Assembly: GCA_050733695.1 (NCBI GenBank)
Contig: JBOHTO010000195.1
Span: forward strand, 1 to 46,452
Direction: 5' to 3'
DNA length: 46,452 bases
DNA from: JBOHTO01 sp050733695
Lineage (GTDB): Bacteria; Gemmatimonadota; Gemmatimonadetes; Gemmatimonadales; Gemmatimonadaceae
The notes beneath the pieces are model-generated. The model was not told the origin of the DNA and did not search any database. It worked only from the letters and a program-made list of their open reading frames with translations. Positions 1 to 8,468 of this stretch are shown here, piece by piece. Numbering within the stretch: the first letter of the stretch is position 1; the number at the start of each line of letters is the position of its first letter. The position numbers and the translations under genes were made by a program.

Positions 1-738
1 GTCCGTGACGATGCCGGCCGCGCCGGCGCGCCAGAGGCGGAGGCCCGAACCAGGATCGTTCACCGTCCAGACGTGCAGTGGCATTCCCATGCGCCGTGCG
101 GCGCGGATATAAAGCCGCAACGGCAACGGGAATCCCCGGTACCATTCGGGAATCAGAATCGCCGCATAGCGCGGCCGATCGCGCTGGAGCCGCAGCAGCG
201 AACGGATACCAAGCGAGAGCAACTCCCTGCGCGATGCCCCCGTGTGAAAGGAGCCCTCGCGGAACGCGGCGACGGCCTCCGTCTCGAAGGCGGATACGAC
301 GCACCGCTCGAGCGCACCGCGGTCGGCGAGCATCCGTGCGACGTCCCACTGCGCCCTCGCCGACTTGATCTCGATCGCAAGCGGCATATCCGGGAACGCA
401 TCCAGGACCTCCCCGAGAATCGGGATGCGCACTCCGCGCGCGCGCCACGGAAAACTCGCACCGCCGTCCGCTGTGAAACGTGCGCCCGCATCGGCCCCGC
501 GAAGCTGCGCGGCGGTGAGCGAGTACACAGGCCCGTGCAGATCAGTCGTCCTGTCCAGCGTCGTGTCGTGGATGACCATCGGCACACCGTCGGCCGAGAG
601 ATTCACGTCCAGCTCGAGCGCGTCGGCGCCGGCCTTCGCAGCCATCTCGAAGGCAGGCATCGTGTTCTCCGGAGCGCTCAGTGACGCACCACGGTGCGCG
701 ATCACGGGGTGCGCATTGGGGTCAAGGAGGATGTCCAT
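1..738 (-). CDS. Glycerophosphodiester phosphodiesterase (3' end cut by window edge)
   Basis: The first 246 codons read from an ATG at 738 off the left edge with no stop. The N-terminus has the GDPD signature: HRG at residues 15-17, the PEN/T segment at 23-26, the metal-binding ELD pair E42/D44 and the catalytic H57 in VIHD. The family hydrolyses glycerophosphodiesters from phospholipid turnover to glycerol-3-phosphate plus an alcohol in a TIM barrel. A later strand AIEIKS and the late VWTVNDP segment near residue 230 also fit, so only a short C-terminus is missing. There is no signal peptide, so I infer a cytoplasmic enzyme. The Shine-Dalgarno is weak. It is transcribed away from the TPR-TonB gene, with a 497-base divergent gap between them. 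Confidence 0.9.
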   Translation of the reverse strand, partial: MDILLDPNAHPVIAHRGASLSAPENTMPAFEMAAKAGADALELDVNLSADGVPMVIHDTTLDRTTDLHGPVYSLTAAQLRGADAGARFTADGGASFPWRARGVRIPILGEVLDAFPDMPLAIEIKSARAQWDVARMLADRGALERCVVSAFETEAVAAFREGSFHTGASRRELLSLGIRSLLRLQRDRPRYAAILIPEWYRGFPLPLRLYIRAARRMGMPLHVWTVNDPGSGLRLWRAGAAGIVTD

Positions 739-1235
739 GGTCGCAGTCCGCGTTGACTCAGTTCTGCGGGCGGCCACCGATGCGCCTCGGCCCCTGAGTC
801 GATTGACTCGTCATACAAGTGCCTGACCCCGCGAGTGCCTGACCCCGCAAGTGCCTGACCCCGGCGCAGGAGTGGGGTGGGAACACTACTCGATCAGAGG
901 GAATCTGTTCGCGCTCCCTCGTTGATGCGATGCGAATGTGGCGCCTCATCACCAGCCGGGTGTTGACCCATTGCGACACGCCCACCAGAACGCCTCCAGT
1001 TGGAGTCACGGCGCGCTCGTAACGCATTGTTGCACAAAGATATGCTCCCGCCCTTCCCCGCCTGGTAACTGGTTTCCCTCTTGCGTCCCCACCGACTCGA
1101 GCGCCGAGGTCCGGGACGGCGCTTCCCACGCCCGGATCGGATGCGCGTCCCTCTTGGTCTGAAGGCCGCCGGGCCCCGCCGTGATGCCAGCCGCCGCCGC
1201 CTGCCGGAACCGCCCGACCTGCCGGAGAAGCACCC
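739..1235. other. Divergent intergenic region
   Basis: This 497-base gap lies between the divergently transcribed phosphodiesterase and TPR-TonB genes. It contains the three-copy 16-bp repeat listed separately. The antisense and shadow reading frames through it look like random GC-rich translation (Arg/Pro/Ala-rich, no domain). Promoters for both flanking genes should lie here, but I cannot place a convincing -35/-10 pair. A ribosome-binding GGAGAA sits 6 bases before the ATG at 1236. Confidence 0.6.
816..862. repeat. Three tandem copies of a 16-bp CAAGTGCCTGACCCCG-type unit
   Basis: The core AGTGCCTGACCCC occurs three times at 16-bp spacing (from 816, 832 and 848), with only the first bases of the unit varying. 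From memory, similar GTGCCTGACCCC sequences occur dispersed in many bacterial genomes and near REP-associated tyrosine transposases, but no transposase gene is present here. An operator array for the flanking divergent genes is the alternative. Confidence 0.75.
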
Positions 1236-3416
1236 ATGTCCGACGCGACAGTACACGGCGAGCTGGGCCGGCTCGCACTCAGTCGTGGCGACAGAAGCAC
1301 CGCCGCACAGGAGATATCGGCCGCCATCGCCTCCGCCGACGGATCAGGCCCGGAGAGCGAACAGATCGCCTCCGATCTGGCAATGCTCGGCCATATCGAA
1401 CTGCAGGAGGGCGCGCCCGACCTCGCGATAACTCACTTCACCCGTGCGCTGGGAATCCGTGAGCGACTGACGGACTCGACCGACCCGGCCCTGGTCCCGG
1501 ACCTTCGCAACCTCGCGAGTGCGCACATCGCCCGCGGCGTGCTGTCGGATGCGGAACCCCTGCTCGCTCGCGCACTGGGCAGCGCCGAGGCGGCGTTCGG
1601 TGAAGAGCACCCCGATGTCACCGGGCTGCTGAACGAGCTCGCGAGCGTTCGCTTCCGCCGTGGTGACAACTCCGGCGCCGAGCCGCTGCTTGTGCGACTG
1701 GCGGGGATCAAGCATCGGTTGCGTGGGGACCACCCGGAAGTCGCGACCGTGCTCGCGATGCTCGCCACCGTGCGAGAGCGTCAGGGGCGCCACGACGACG
1801 CCGAGCAGATCTGGCGCAGGGTTCTCGACATTCGCGAGCGCACGCTTGCGCCCAACCACTTCGCCATCGCGACGAGCCTCGAGCATCTCGCGGAAGCCCT
1901 GGCCGCGCGAGGAAAGCTGAGCGAGGCGTTGCCGCTGCTCGAGCGCGCGCTCGCCGTACGTGAGCAGACGCTGGGCACCGGACATGCGAGCATGTCGATC
2001 GCTCGCAACCGGATCGCGGACATCAAGCTCCAGCAGTCCCACGAGATGGACGACATACTCGGCACCATCTCGGGCACTTCGACGGCGGCTACGGTGACGC
2101 CTTCAGCAACGGTTCTGCAGAAGTTCACCAATGCGCCGATCCCGCTGTCCTCGCTGTCGCTGTCGCCCATCCCGGCCTCGTCGCCGGGCCAGTCAGTACC
2201 ACCCGCACGACCCGCCGCCACCACACGGGCCACGCGCGCGGTGCGTACCGCGCCGCGGATCACAGCGACGCCGCTGGAGAAAGCGGCACTCAACGGTGCC
2301 TCCGAATTCCGTGCGGCTGAAACCATCGCCGCGACCGTCGAGGCGCAGCGAACGCTCGCTCCCGAGATCGTTCACCTCGATGACGACGCCGGTCCTGCTG
2401 AAACGAGGAACGACGGTGCGGACGGAGACGCGTCGCCGTCGGCGCGCCCGGTTCCGATAATCATCCCATCGGCTGCCGGCGTCATGACCATCTCGCCCGA
2501 GCTCATGGCGCTGGCGAACGAATTCAGGGCTGACGAGGAAAGCGAGATCGACGCCGAGTCGCACGACGCTGTCATGAGCATCTTCGGACAACCCCGCAGG
2601 ACAGTCATCGCAGGACTCGGCGCCGTTGTTGCGGTCACCGTGATTCTCATTGCGTTTGCAGCGGTAAGGGGCAATGGCAGCGAAACGGAGTTTGCCGAAC
2701 TCCAGCCGACGATCGCAAGTGGCGTGCGCCAGCAGCGCGTCGAGCCGTCGGATGCCGGACAACCGGGCATGGTCCTGCCGGGCGATGACGCCGCCAGTCC
2801 TGCTACCGGTTTGGCGTCCGAGGACAATGGGGCGCCAGCGCGGGCGGTCGCCGAGCGCACTCCGTCGCCACAGACGTCCCGCGCCGCGCCGCGGAGCGAT
2901 CGTTCGCAGGACGAGCGCGCCGAGCCGGAGGGCGGCGAGGACGTCGTCATCCGGCCGGTGAATGTCGCGAGCGTGGACGCGGTGACGAGCGCCATCGCAA
3001 ACCGCTCCGGTGCAATCGTCGACTCGGCCCTCGGAGCAACGCACAGCGCGCAGCCCGTTTTCACACGGGCACCGGCGCGCGTGGTACCGAGCGTTACTGC
3101 GAGCGGAACAGCGAGCGGCCGCGCGCGCATCGACTCGACGCCCCCGTCACTTCTGCAATCCGCTCCGCGCGGGCGGTATCCGCGGGCGCTGCGGAGCACC
3201 GGCATGACGGGCGAGGTCGTCATACAACTCGTCGTCGACGCGACGGGTGCGGCTGAACCGGGCACGCTGGCGATCGTCAGCTCGAATCATGAATTGTTCA
3301 GCCAGTCGGTCCGCCAGCTTCTGCCCCGCCTTCGCTTCACTGCGGCCACTGTCGGCGGACGTCCGGTTTCGCGTCTCGTCGAGGTCGCGTTCACATTCCC
3401 GCCGGAGCGCGACTAG
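1236..3416 (+). CDS. TPR-transmembrane-TonB C-terminal domain protein
   Basis: A 726-residue protein of unusual layout. Residues 1-265 form several kinesin-light-chain-type TPRs (repeats like LLERALAVREQTLG), probably cytoplasmic. A Pro/Ala/Thr-rich linker follows to about 440. One transmembrane helix lies at about 456-477. A second low-complexity, presumably periplasmic linker leads to a TonB-like C-terminal domain at about 635-726 (PRALRSTGMTGEVVIQLVVD ... FTFPPERD). TonB C-terminal domains contact outer-membrane receptors in the periplasm, and TPRs bind protein partners. The predicted topology (TPR inside, TonB domain outside) suggests a link between a cytoplasmic partner and the envelope. 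There is no ExbB/ExbD neighbour and no kinase domain. GGAGAA 6 bases upstream supports the start. Confidence 0.8.
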   Translation: MSDATVHGELGRLALSRGDRSTAAQEISAAIASADGSGPESEQIASDLAMLGHIELQEGAPDLAITHFTRALGIRERLTDSTDPALVPDLRNLASAHIARGVLSDAEPLLARALGSAEAAFGEEHPDVTGLLNELASVRFRRGDNSGAEPLLVRLAGIKHRLRGDHPEVATVLAMLATVRERQGRHDDAEQIWRRVLDIRERTLAPNHFAIATSLEHLAEALAARGKLSEALPLLERALAVREQTLGTGHASMSIARNRIADIKLQQSHEMDDILGTISGTSTAATVTPSATVLQKFTNAPIPLSSLSLSPIPASSPGQSVPPARPAATTRATRAVRTAPRITATPLEKAALNGASEFRAAETIAATVEAQRTLAPEIVHLDDDAGPAETRNDGADGDASPSARPVPIIIPSAAGVMTISPELMALANEFRADEESEIDAESHDAVMSIFGQPRRTVIAGLGAVVAVTVILIAFAAVRGNGSETEFAELQPTIASGVRQQRVEPSDAGQPGMVLPGDDAASPATGLASEDNGAPARAVAERTPSPQTSRAAPRSDRSQDERAEPEGGEDVVIRPVNVASVDAVTSAIANRSGAIVDSALGATHSAQPVFTRAPARVVPSVTASGTASGRARIDSTPPSLLQSAPRGRYPRALRSTGMTGEVVIQLVVDATGAAEPGTLAIVSSNHELFSQSVRQLLPRLRFTAATVGGRPVSRLVEVAFTFPPERD

Positions 3417-3488
3417 AAAGCTCGGGGCCACATCCGTGTTGGGCCAGCTTGAAATCCGCGGCGCGATCCGTGCCGTGCGTTCCCCCGC

Positions 3489-4508
3489 ATGAACGACAGA
3501 ATCTTCGGGCGACTGGGCTGGCGCGTGAGCGAGATCGGTCACGGAATGTGGGGGATGGCGAACTGGAGCGGGTCGGACGATGAGTGCTCTCGCCGCGCGC
3601 TGGACGAATCCGTACGCCTCGGGTGCAATTTCTTCGACAGCGCATGGGCGTACGGTGAAGGACACAGCGATCGCCTGCTCGGCGGGCTGGTTCGCGCGCA
3701 TCCGGACTCACGGCTCTACACGGCGAGCAAGGTACCGCCAGCAAACAGACAGTGGCCGTCGCGCCGCGAGTTCGCCATTGACGATGTCTTTCCCTCGAAG
3801 CATATCCGCGAGTACACGGACCGCATTCTGACGCATCTCGACCTCGAGCGCGTGGACCTCATGCAGTTTCACGTGTGGGAGGATTCGTGGGTACGTGACG
3901 ATGGCTGGCAGCGCACAGTCTCCGACCTTCGTGACGAGGGCAGGATCGGGGGCGCAGGCATCAGCATCAATCGCTGGGAGCCGTGGAACGGACTCGACAC
4001 CGTGCGCTCCGGTGTCGTCGATGCGGTTCAGGTCATCTACAACATCTTCGATCAGTCTGCGGAGGATGAACTCCTCCCCCTCTGCCAGGAGCACAACGTC
4101 GCCGTGATTGCCCGCGTACCATTCGACGAGGGATCGCTCACGGGAGCGCTTTCGATGCAATCACGCTGGCCGGACGGTGATTTTCGCCGGACGTATTTCG
4201 GTGGCGAGAACCTCGGCGAGACCGTGCGGCGCGTCGAGGAGTTGCGTGGTCTCGCGCATGATCGTTCCGCCGCGCCGGCACGACGTGCGGAACCGGGCGA
4301 TGCGGCGGCACCCGAATCGCTGGCGGCAATGGCGCTCCGGTTCATTCTGGGTCATCCTGCGGTGAGCACGGTGATCCCCGGCATGCGATCGATATCGCAT
4401 GTGCGCGAGAACATCGCGGCGAGTGAAGCCGGTCCGCTTTCCGATGCGCTCATGGACGCGCTTCGCCGGCACCGGTGGGACCGCTCGCCCACCGCCTGGT
4501 CGCACTAG
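3489..4508 (+). CDS. Aldo/keto reductase family oxidoreductase
   Basis: A 339-residue AKR with the complete catalytic tetrad visible: D50 in NFFDSAWAYG, Y55, K81 in TASKV and H128 in MQFHVW. Late in the barrel, HPAVSTVIPGMRS is the usual NADP-binding end of the family. These TIM-barrel enzymes reduce or oxidise carbonyl/alcohol substrates with NADP(H). The substrate cannot be read from sequence. It starts 72 bases after the TPR-TonB gene and lies only 18 bases before the next flavoenzyme gene, so the AKR and flavoenzyme probably form one transcript. Confidence 0.9.
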   Translation: MNDRIFGRLGWRVSEIGHGMWGMANWSGSDDECSRRALDESVRLGCNFFDSAWAYGEGHSDRLLGGLVRAHPDSRLYTASKVPPANRQWPSRREFAIDDVFPSKHIREYTDRILTHLDLERVDLMQFHVWEDSWVRDDGWQRTVSDLRDEGRIGGAGISINRWEPWNGLDTVRSGVVDAVQVIYNIFDQSAEDELLPLCQEHNVAVIARVPFDEGSLTGALSMQSRWPDGDFRRTYFGGENLGETVRRVEELRGLAHDRSAAPARRAEPGDAAAPESLAAMALRFILGHPAVSTVIPGMRSISHVRENIAASEAGPLSDALMDALRRHRWDRSPTAWSH

Positions 4509-4526
4509 CCAGCCTGCACATTATCG

Positions 4527-5681
4527 ATGCCGGAAGTCCATGATGTGGTGATCGCCGGGCTGGGTGCCACGGGCAGCTCGGCCGCGTACGAGCTTGCCCT
4601 TCGAGGCGCCCGCGTGATCGGATTCGATCTCTTCCGTCCGCCGCATACGGTTGGTTCCACGCACGGGCGCACGCGGATAATCCGGGAGGCATACTTCGAA
4701 CATCCGCTGTACGTGCCGCTCATCCAGAGGGCCTACGAGCGATGGTACGAGCTGGAACGCGATGCCGGGCGCGAGCTGTTCGTTCAGACCGGTGGCCTCA
4801 TGATTGGCCGGCCGAACAGCACGCTCGTTGCCGGTGCGCGCGAGAGCGCCGAAAGACACGGTCTCGAGTTCGAGCTTCTGACCGGGGAGGAACTGATCCG
4901 CCGTTTTCCGCCGTTTGCCCCCGATGCGGATGTGGTCGGACTGTTCGAGCCAAGGGCGGGCCTCCTGCTTCCGGAGGCGTGCGTGGAGAGCTTTCTCGAT
5001 CTCGCACGGGGCCGCGGCGCCACGCTGAAGTTAGATGAACCGATCGTGCGCTGGACGGCCACAGCCGACGGGGTCGAGGTCGTGACCGAGCGCGGGACGT
5101 ACAGCGCCGGCCGGCTTCTCATCGCCGCCGGTCCGTGGATCGGCAGCCTGCTCCCCGAGCTCGCGCTGCCGCTCACCGTCGAACGACAACTCGTTCACTG
5201 GTTCCGCCCAGCAGGAATGGAGCGTGAACTGCGTGCCGACCGCTGTCCCATCGCACTCTGGGAACTGCCGCGAGCGGATGATCAGCAGGGGTTCATGTTC
5301 GCGATCTTCCCCGACCTGGGCAACGGGGTGAAGATCGGCATCCACCACGAGGGAGAGGCAACCGATCCCGCGAACATCCGGCGCGAAATAACGGCGGCCG
5401 AAGACGACGCCGTGCGCGCACTGCTCGCCCGCTATCTGCCTGCAGCGGCGGGCGAGATCATCGAGCGCCGCGTGTGCATGTACACGAACACGCCCGACCA
5501 GCACTTTCTGATCGATGTGCACCCGGCTCACCCGCAGGTTCTCATCGCGAGCCCGTGTTCCGGACACGGCTTCAAGTTCGCCAGCGCGGTGGGCGAGATC
5601 CTGGCCGATCTGCTCACGGACCGGCGTCCCCGCTTCGATCTCACTCCGTTCTCCATGCAGCGCTTTCGACGGCCGGGCTGA
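4527..5681 (+). CDS. solA: Monomeric sarcosine oxidase / N-methyl-tryptophan oxidase-type FAD enzyme
   Basis: A 384-residue DAO-fold flavoprotein. The FAD-binding GLGATG is at residues 11-16, and STHGRTRIIREAY at 44-56 matches the His/Arg segment of MSOX/MTOX. C317 in RRVCMYTNTPD aligns with the cysteine that carries covalent 8-alpha-S-cysteinyl FAD in this family. The SPCSGHGFKFA segment near the C-terminus is also characteristic. The reaction is oxidative demethylation of N-methyl amino acids, giving amino acid, formaldehyde and H2O2. Length is typical (about 370-390). The exact substrate is uncertain, and the solA symbol denotes the family. It follows the aldo/keto reductase by 18 bases. 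Confidence 0.88.
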   Translation: MPEVHDVVIAGLGATGSSAAYELALRGARVIGFDLFRPPHTVGSTHGRTRIIREAYFEHPLYVPLIQRAYERWYELERDAGRELFVQTGGLMIGRPNSTLVAGARESAERHGLEFELLTGEELIRRFPPFAPDADVVGLFEPRAGLLLPEACVESFLDLARGRGATLKLDEPIVRWTATADGVEVVTERGTYSAGRLLIAAGPWIGSLLPELALPLTVERQLVHWFRPAGMERELRADRCPIALWELPRADDQQGFMFAIFPDLGNGVKIGIHHEGEATDPANIRREITAAEDDAVRALLARYLPAAAGEIIERRVCMYTNTPDQHFLIDVHPAHPQVLIASPCSGHGFKFASAVGEILADLLTDRRPRFDLTPFSMQRFRRPG

Positions 5682-5716
5682 AGGACTCGCGGCACATCAT
5701 CCCGGTGTGAAGAACG

Positions 5717-5752
5717 GATTCTCGCTTGCGCGGGAAAGACGGTGATAATGGG
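5717..5752. repeat. Degenerate dRS3-like inverted repeat, copy A
   Basis: GGATTCTCGC...GCGCGGGAAAGACGG resembles an imperfect copy of the widespread ATTCCCGC...GCGGGAAT intergenic hairpin, in the orientation opposite to the copies near 10764 and 18041. A further partial match (GCGGGAATGACGG) follows at about 5801-5814. It lies in the 265-base gap after solA. It could help end transcription, but no T-run follows. Confidence 0.45.
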
Positions 5753-5946
5753 TACGGGAGTTTTACGGCCGTGATCATCCGCGAATGAGGTCGTGATCGG
5801 TGCGGGAATGACGGCCGGAATGGTGTGGGAGTTGCAGCCGTAGTCCATCGTGCCAACGATCAGGCCAGCGGCGGTGTCCAACATTGAACCGGCGACGCCA
5901 TGCCGCCGTCATCTCAGCCAGAGTTCTCCCCTTCCGCCCCACGAAC

Positions 5947-8388
5947 ATGGACAGAATCGTCGGTGATATCCGCCACGCATCCCGGCGGCTTCTCAGGAAT
6001 CCGGGGTTCAGCGCTGTCATCCTCGTCACGCTCGCGCTCGGGATCGGTGCCAACACGGCCATCTTCAGCGTCGTGAACGGCGTGCTGCTCCGCCCTCTTC
6101 CGTACCGCGAGCCGGCACAGCTCGCGACGGTGTACCACTATTACCCATCGCTCGAACTCGAGGCGGGATTCGCGGTACCCAGCTTTCGCGATCTGAGCGA
6201 ACAGGGGAAGGTGTTCGAGGCGGTAGCGGTGCAGACGGGATGGGGAGTCAACGTCACCGGGGTAGGAGAGCCGCAGCGCTTAGCAGGACAGCGCGTATCG
6301 GGTGATTTCTTCCGTGTCTACGGCGTGCCGGCCGCACTGGGCCGCACTCTTCTGCCGAGCGACGGGGTCGCCGGGAACGACAACGTCGTCGTGCTGAGCG
6401 ACGGTCTCTGGCGCGGGATGTTCGGATCGCGCCCCGACGTGATCGGGACGAGCGTGCGCCTGAATGGGGAGAGCTACCAGATCATCGGTGTGATGCCCCC
6501 GGGGCACCGGGATTTCTTCTCGCGAACCGCCGAGCTCTGGTCACCGCTCGTCTTCACGCCCGAGCAGTACGGCGACGACCGGCGGACGAACGAGTTCCTG
6601 ACACTGTCGGCGCGCCTCGGGCCTGGTGTGACGATGGAGCAGGCGGAGGGCGCGATGACCGCGTTCGGCGAGCGACTCAAGCAGGATAACCCGGACAGTT
6701 ACCCGGCCAACTGGACGCTGCGATTGAAATCGCTGACGGACCAGAGCACGGAGGACATCCGGCCTGCGCTGCTCGTCCTGCTCGGCGCGGTAGGTTTCGT
6801 GCTGCTCATCGCCTGCGCCAACGTCGCAAACCTGTTGCTCGCGCGCGCCGCAACGCGCGGCAAGGAGATAGCGATCCGTTCCGCACTCGGAGCGAACCGC
6901 TCCACGCTCATCCGGCAGCTTCTCACCGAGAGTCTCATGCTGTCACTCGGTGGTGGAATACTCGGTCTCGTCCTGGCATACCTGGGCATACGCGCGCTCA
7001 TCGCGCTCAACCCGGCCAATCTGCCGCGCGTGGATGAGATCGGCATCGACGTCACCGTGCTCGTGTTCACTTTCGCCGTAGCGGTCGTGACGGGGCTCAT
7101 CTTCGGCCTCGTGCCGGCCATGCGCACATCGCGCGCTGATCTTCAGGGAACGCTGAAGGAGGGCGGCCGTTCGCTCGCGGAGTCCGGTGGGCAGCGCGTG
7201 CGGCGTGTTCTGGTCGTCGCCGAGGTGGCACTGGCGCTCACCCTGCTGATCGGTGCGGGCCTCCTCATCAGGAGCTTCGTGCGGCTCCAGGGCGTGGATC
7301 CCGGCTTCGATCCGCAGAACCTGGTGACGATGAACCTGTCGCTGCCGCAATCGAAGTACGCTTCCGACACTGCGCGCATCGCCTTCTTCGAAACGCTCTT
7401 CCCGCGACTCGAGGCCCTTCCGGGTGTCCGGGGAGTGGCCGCGACATCCGTCATCCCGTTTGGCGGTGGCTGGTCCACTGGCGCCTTCGCGATAGAGGGA
7501 TTCACGCCGGCCGACGGCGAGCCAAACCCCTGGGGCGACATCCGGGTAGTGAATCCGGATTTCCACGCGGTCATGAAGATTCCGCTCGTGCGAGGAAGGG
7601 CGTTCACCGATGCGGACCGCGCGGGAACGCCTGATGTTGCTATCGTCGATGAGGAGATGGTGCGGCGCTACTGGCCCGACGAGGACCCTATCGGCAAGCG
7701 GCTCACCTTTGGCGATCCGGACGGCGATGCCGGCCCCGACAGCCTCGAATGGATCAATGTGATCGGTGTTGTCGGCCACACGGCGCACGAGGGGCTGGAT
7801 GCCGACCCTCGGATCCAGCTCTATCTGCCGTACAGGCAGCAGGGCCCCGGCTTCCTGACACTCGCGATCCGGACTGCGCGCGATCCGCTGGCTTTAGTGA
7901 GTGCAATGCGCCGAACGATTCGAGAGGTCGATCCGGAGCAGCCGGTGGCCCAGATCCGAACGATGGAATCGATGCTGGACGACTCTGTTGGCCAGCGGCG
8001 ACTGTCGATGCTGCTGTTGGGCCTCTTTGCGGGAATCGCAATGCTGCTCGCGTCGGTGGGGATCTATGGAGTGATGTCGTTCGACGTCACACGCCGGTCG
8101 CAGGAGCTCGGCGTTCGGATGGCGCTCGGGGCGGATCGCCGACGCGTGCTGTCGCTGGTGATGCGCGATGGCCTCCGACTCACGATCCTTGGCGTGGTTA
8201 TCGGCCTCCTGGGAGCGCTTGCACTCACGCAGCTCATCAGGAGCCAGCTCTACGGCGTGGGCACGACTGACGCTGCGACCTACATCCTGGTCGCATTGCT
8301 GCTCACTGCGGTCGCCGTCGCGGCGACTCTGCTTCCGGCGCTGAGGGCAACGCAGCTCGATCCCGTTGTCGCCCTCAGGGCGGAGTGA
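5947..8388 (+). CDS. ADOP-family ABC transporter permease (MacB/FtsX type)
   Basis: An 813-residue membrane protein with the hallmark ADOP N-terminus (IRHASRRLLRNPGFSAVILV, then GIGANTAIFSVVNGVLLRPL). Two FtsX-type permease halves are visible. Each is preceded by a MacB periplasmic core domain and ends in the motif pair seen in RGKEIAIRSALGANR and RRSQELGVRMALGADR. It has eight predicted transmembrane helices. The family normally pairs with a LolD/MacB-like ATPase to move lipids or export substrates across the envelope. No ATPase is adjacent, as usual for these orphaned permeases. The reading frame opens at a TTG at 5884. I chose the ATG at 5947 because family members start near that point. 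No clear Shine-Dalgarno precedes it. Confidence 0.9.
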   Translation: MDRIVGDIRHASRRLLRNPGFSAVILVTLALGIGANTAIFSVVNGVLLRPLPYREPAQLATVYHYYPSLELEAGFAVPSFRDLSEQGKVFEAVAVQTGWGVNVTGVGEPQRLAGQRVSGDFFRVYGVPAALGRTLLPSDGVAGNDNVVVLSDGLWRGMFGSRPDVIGTSVRLNGESYQIIGVMPPGHRDFFSRTAELWSPLVFTPEQYGDDRRTNEFLTLSARLGPGVTMEQAEGAMTAFGERLKQDNPDSYPANWTLRLKSLTDQSTEDIRPALLVLLGAVGFVLLIACANVANLLLARAATRGKEIAIRSALGANRSTLIRQLLTESLMLSLGGGILGLVLAYLGIRALIALNPANLPRVDEIGIDVTVLVFTFAVAVVTGLIFGLVPAMRTSRADLQGTLKEGGRSLAESGGQRVRRVLVVAEVALALTLLIGAGLLIRSFVRLQGVDPGFDPQNLVTMNLSLPQSKYASDTARIAFFETLFPRLEALPGVRGVAATSVIPFGGGWSTGAFAIEGFTPADGEPNPWGDIRVVNPDFHAVMKIPLVRGRAFTDADRAGTPDVAIVDEEMVRRYWPDEDPIGKRLTFGDPDGDAGPDSLEWINVIGVVGHTAHEGLDADPRIQLYLPYRQQGPGFLTLAIRTARDPLALVSAMRRTIREVDPEQPVAQIRTMESMLDDSVGQRRLSMLLLGLFAGIAMLLASVGIYGVMSFDVTRRSQELGVRMALGADRRRVLSLVMRDGLRLTILGVVIGLLGALALTQLIRSQLYGVGTTDAATYILVALLLTAVAVAATLLPALRATQLDPVVALRAE

Positions 8389-8468
8389 CGCGTCGCAGCG
8401 CGATTTGGTAGCTTCTGCCTGCTGTACAGGGACTGATCACGTAACCCGATACTGTCGAGGTAACCCGC

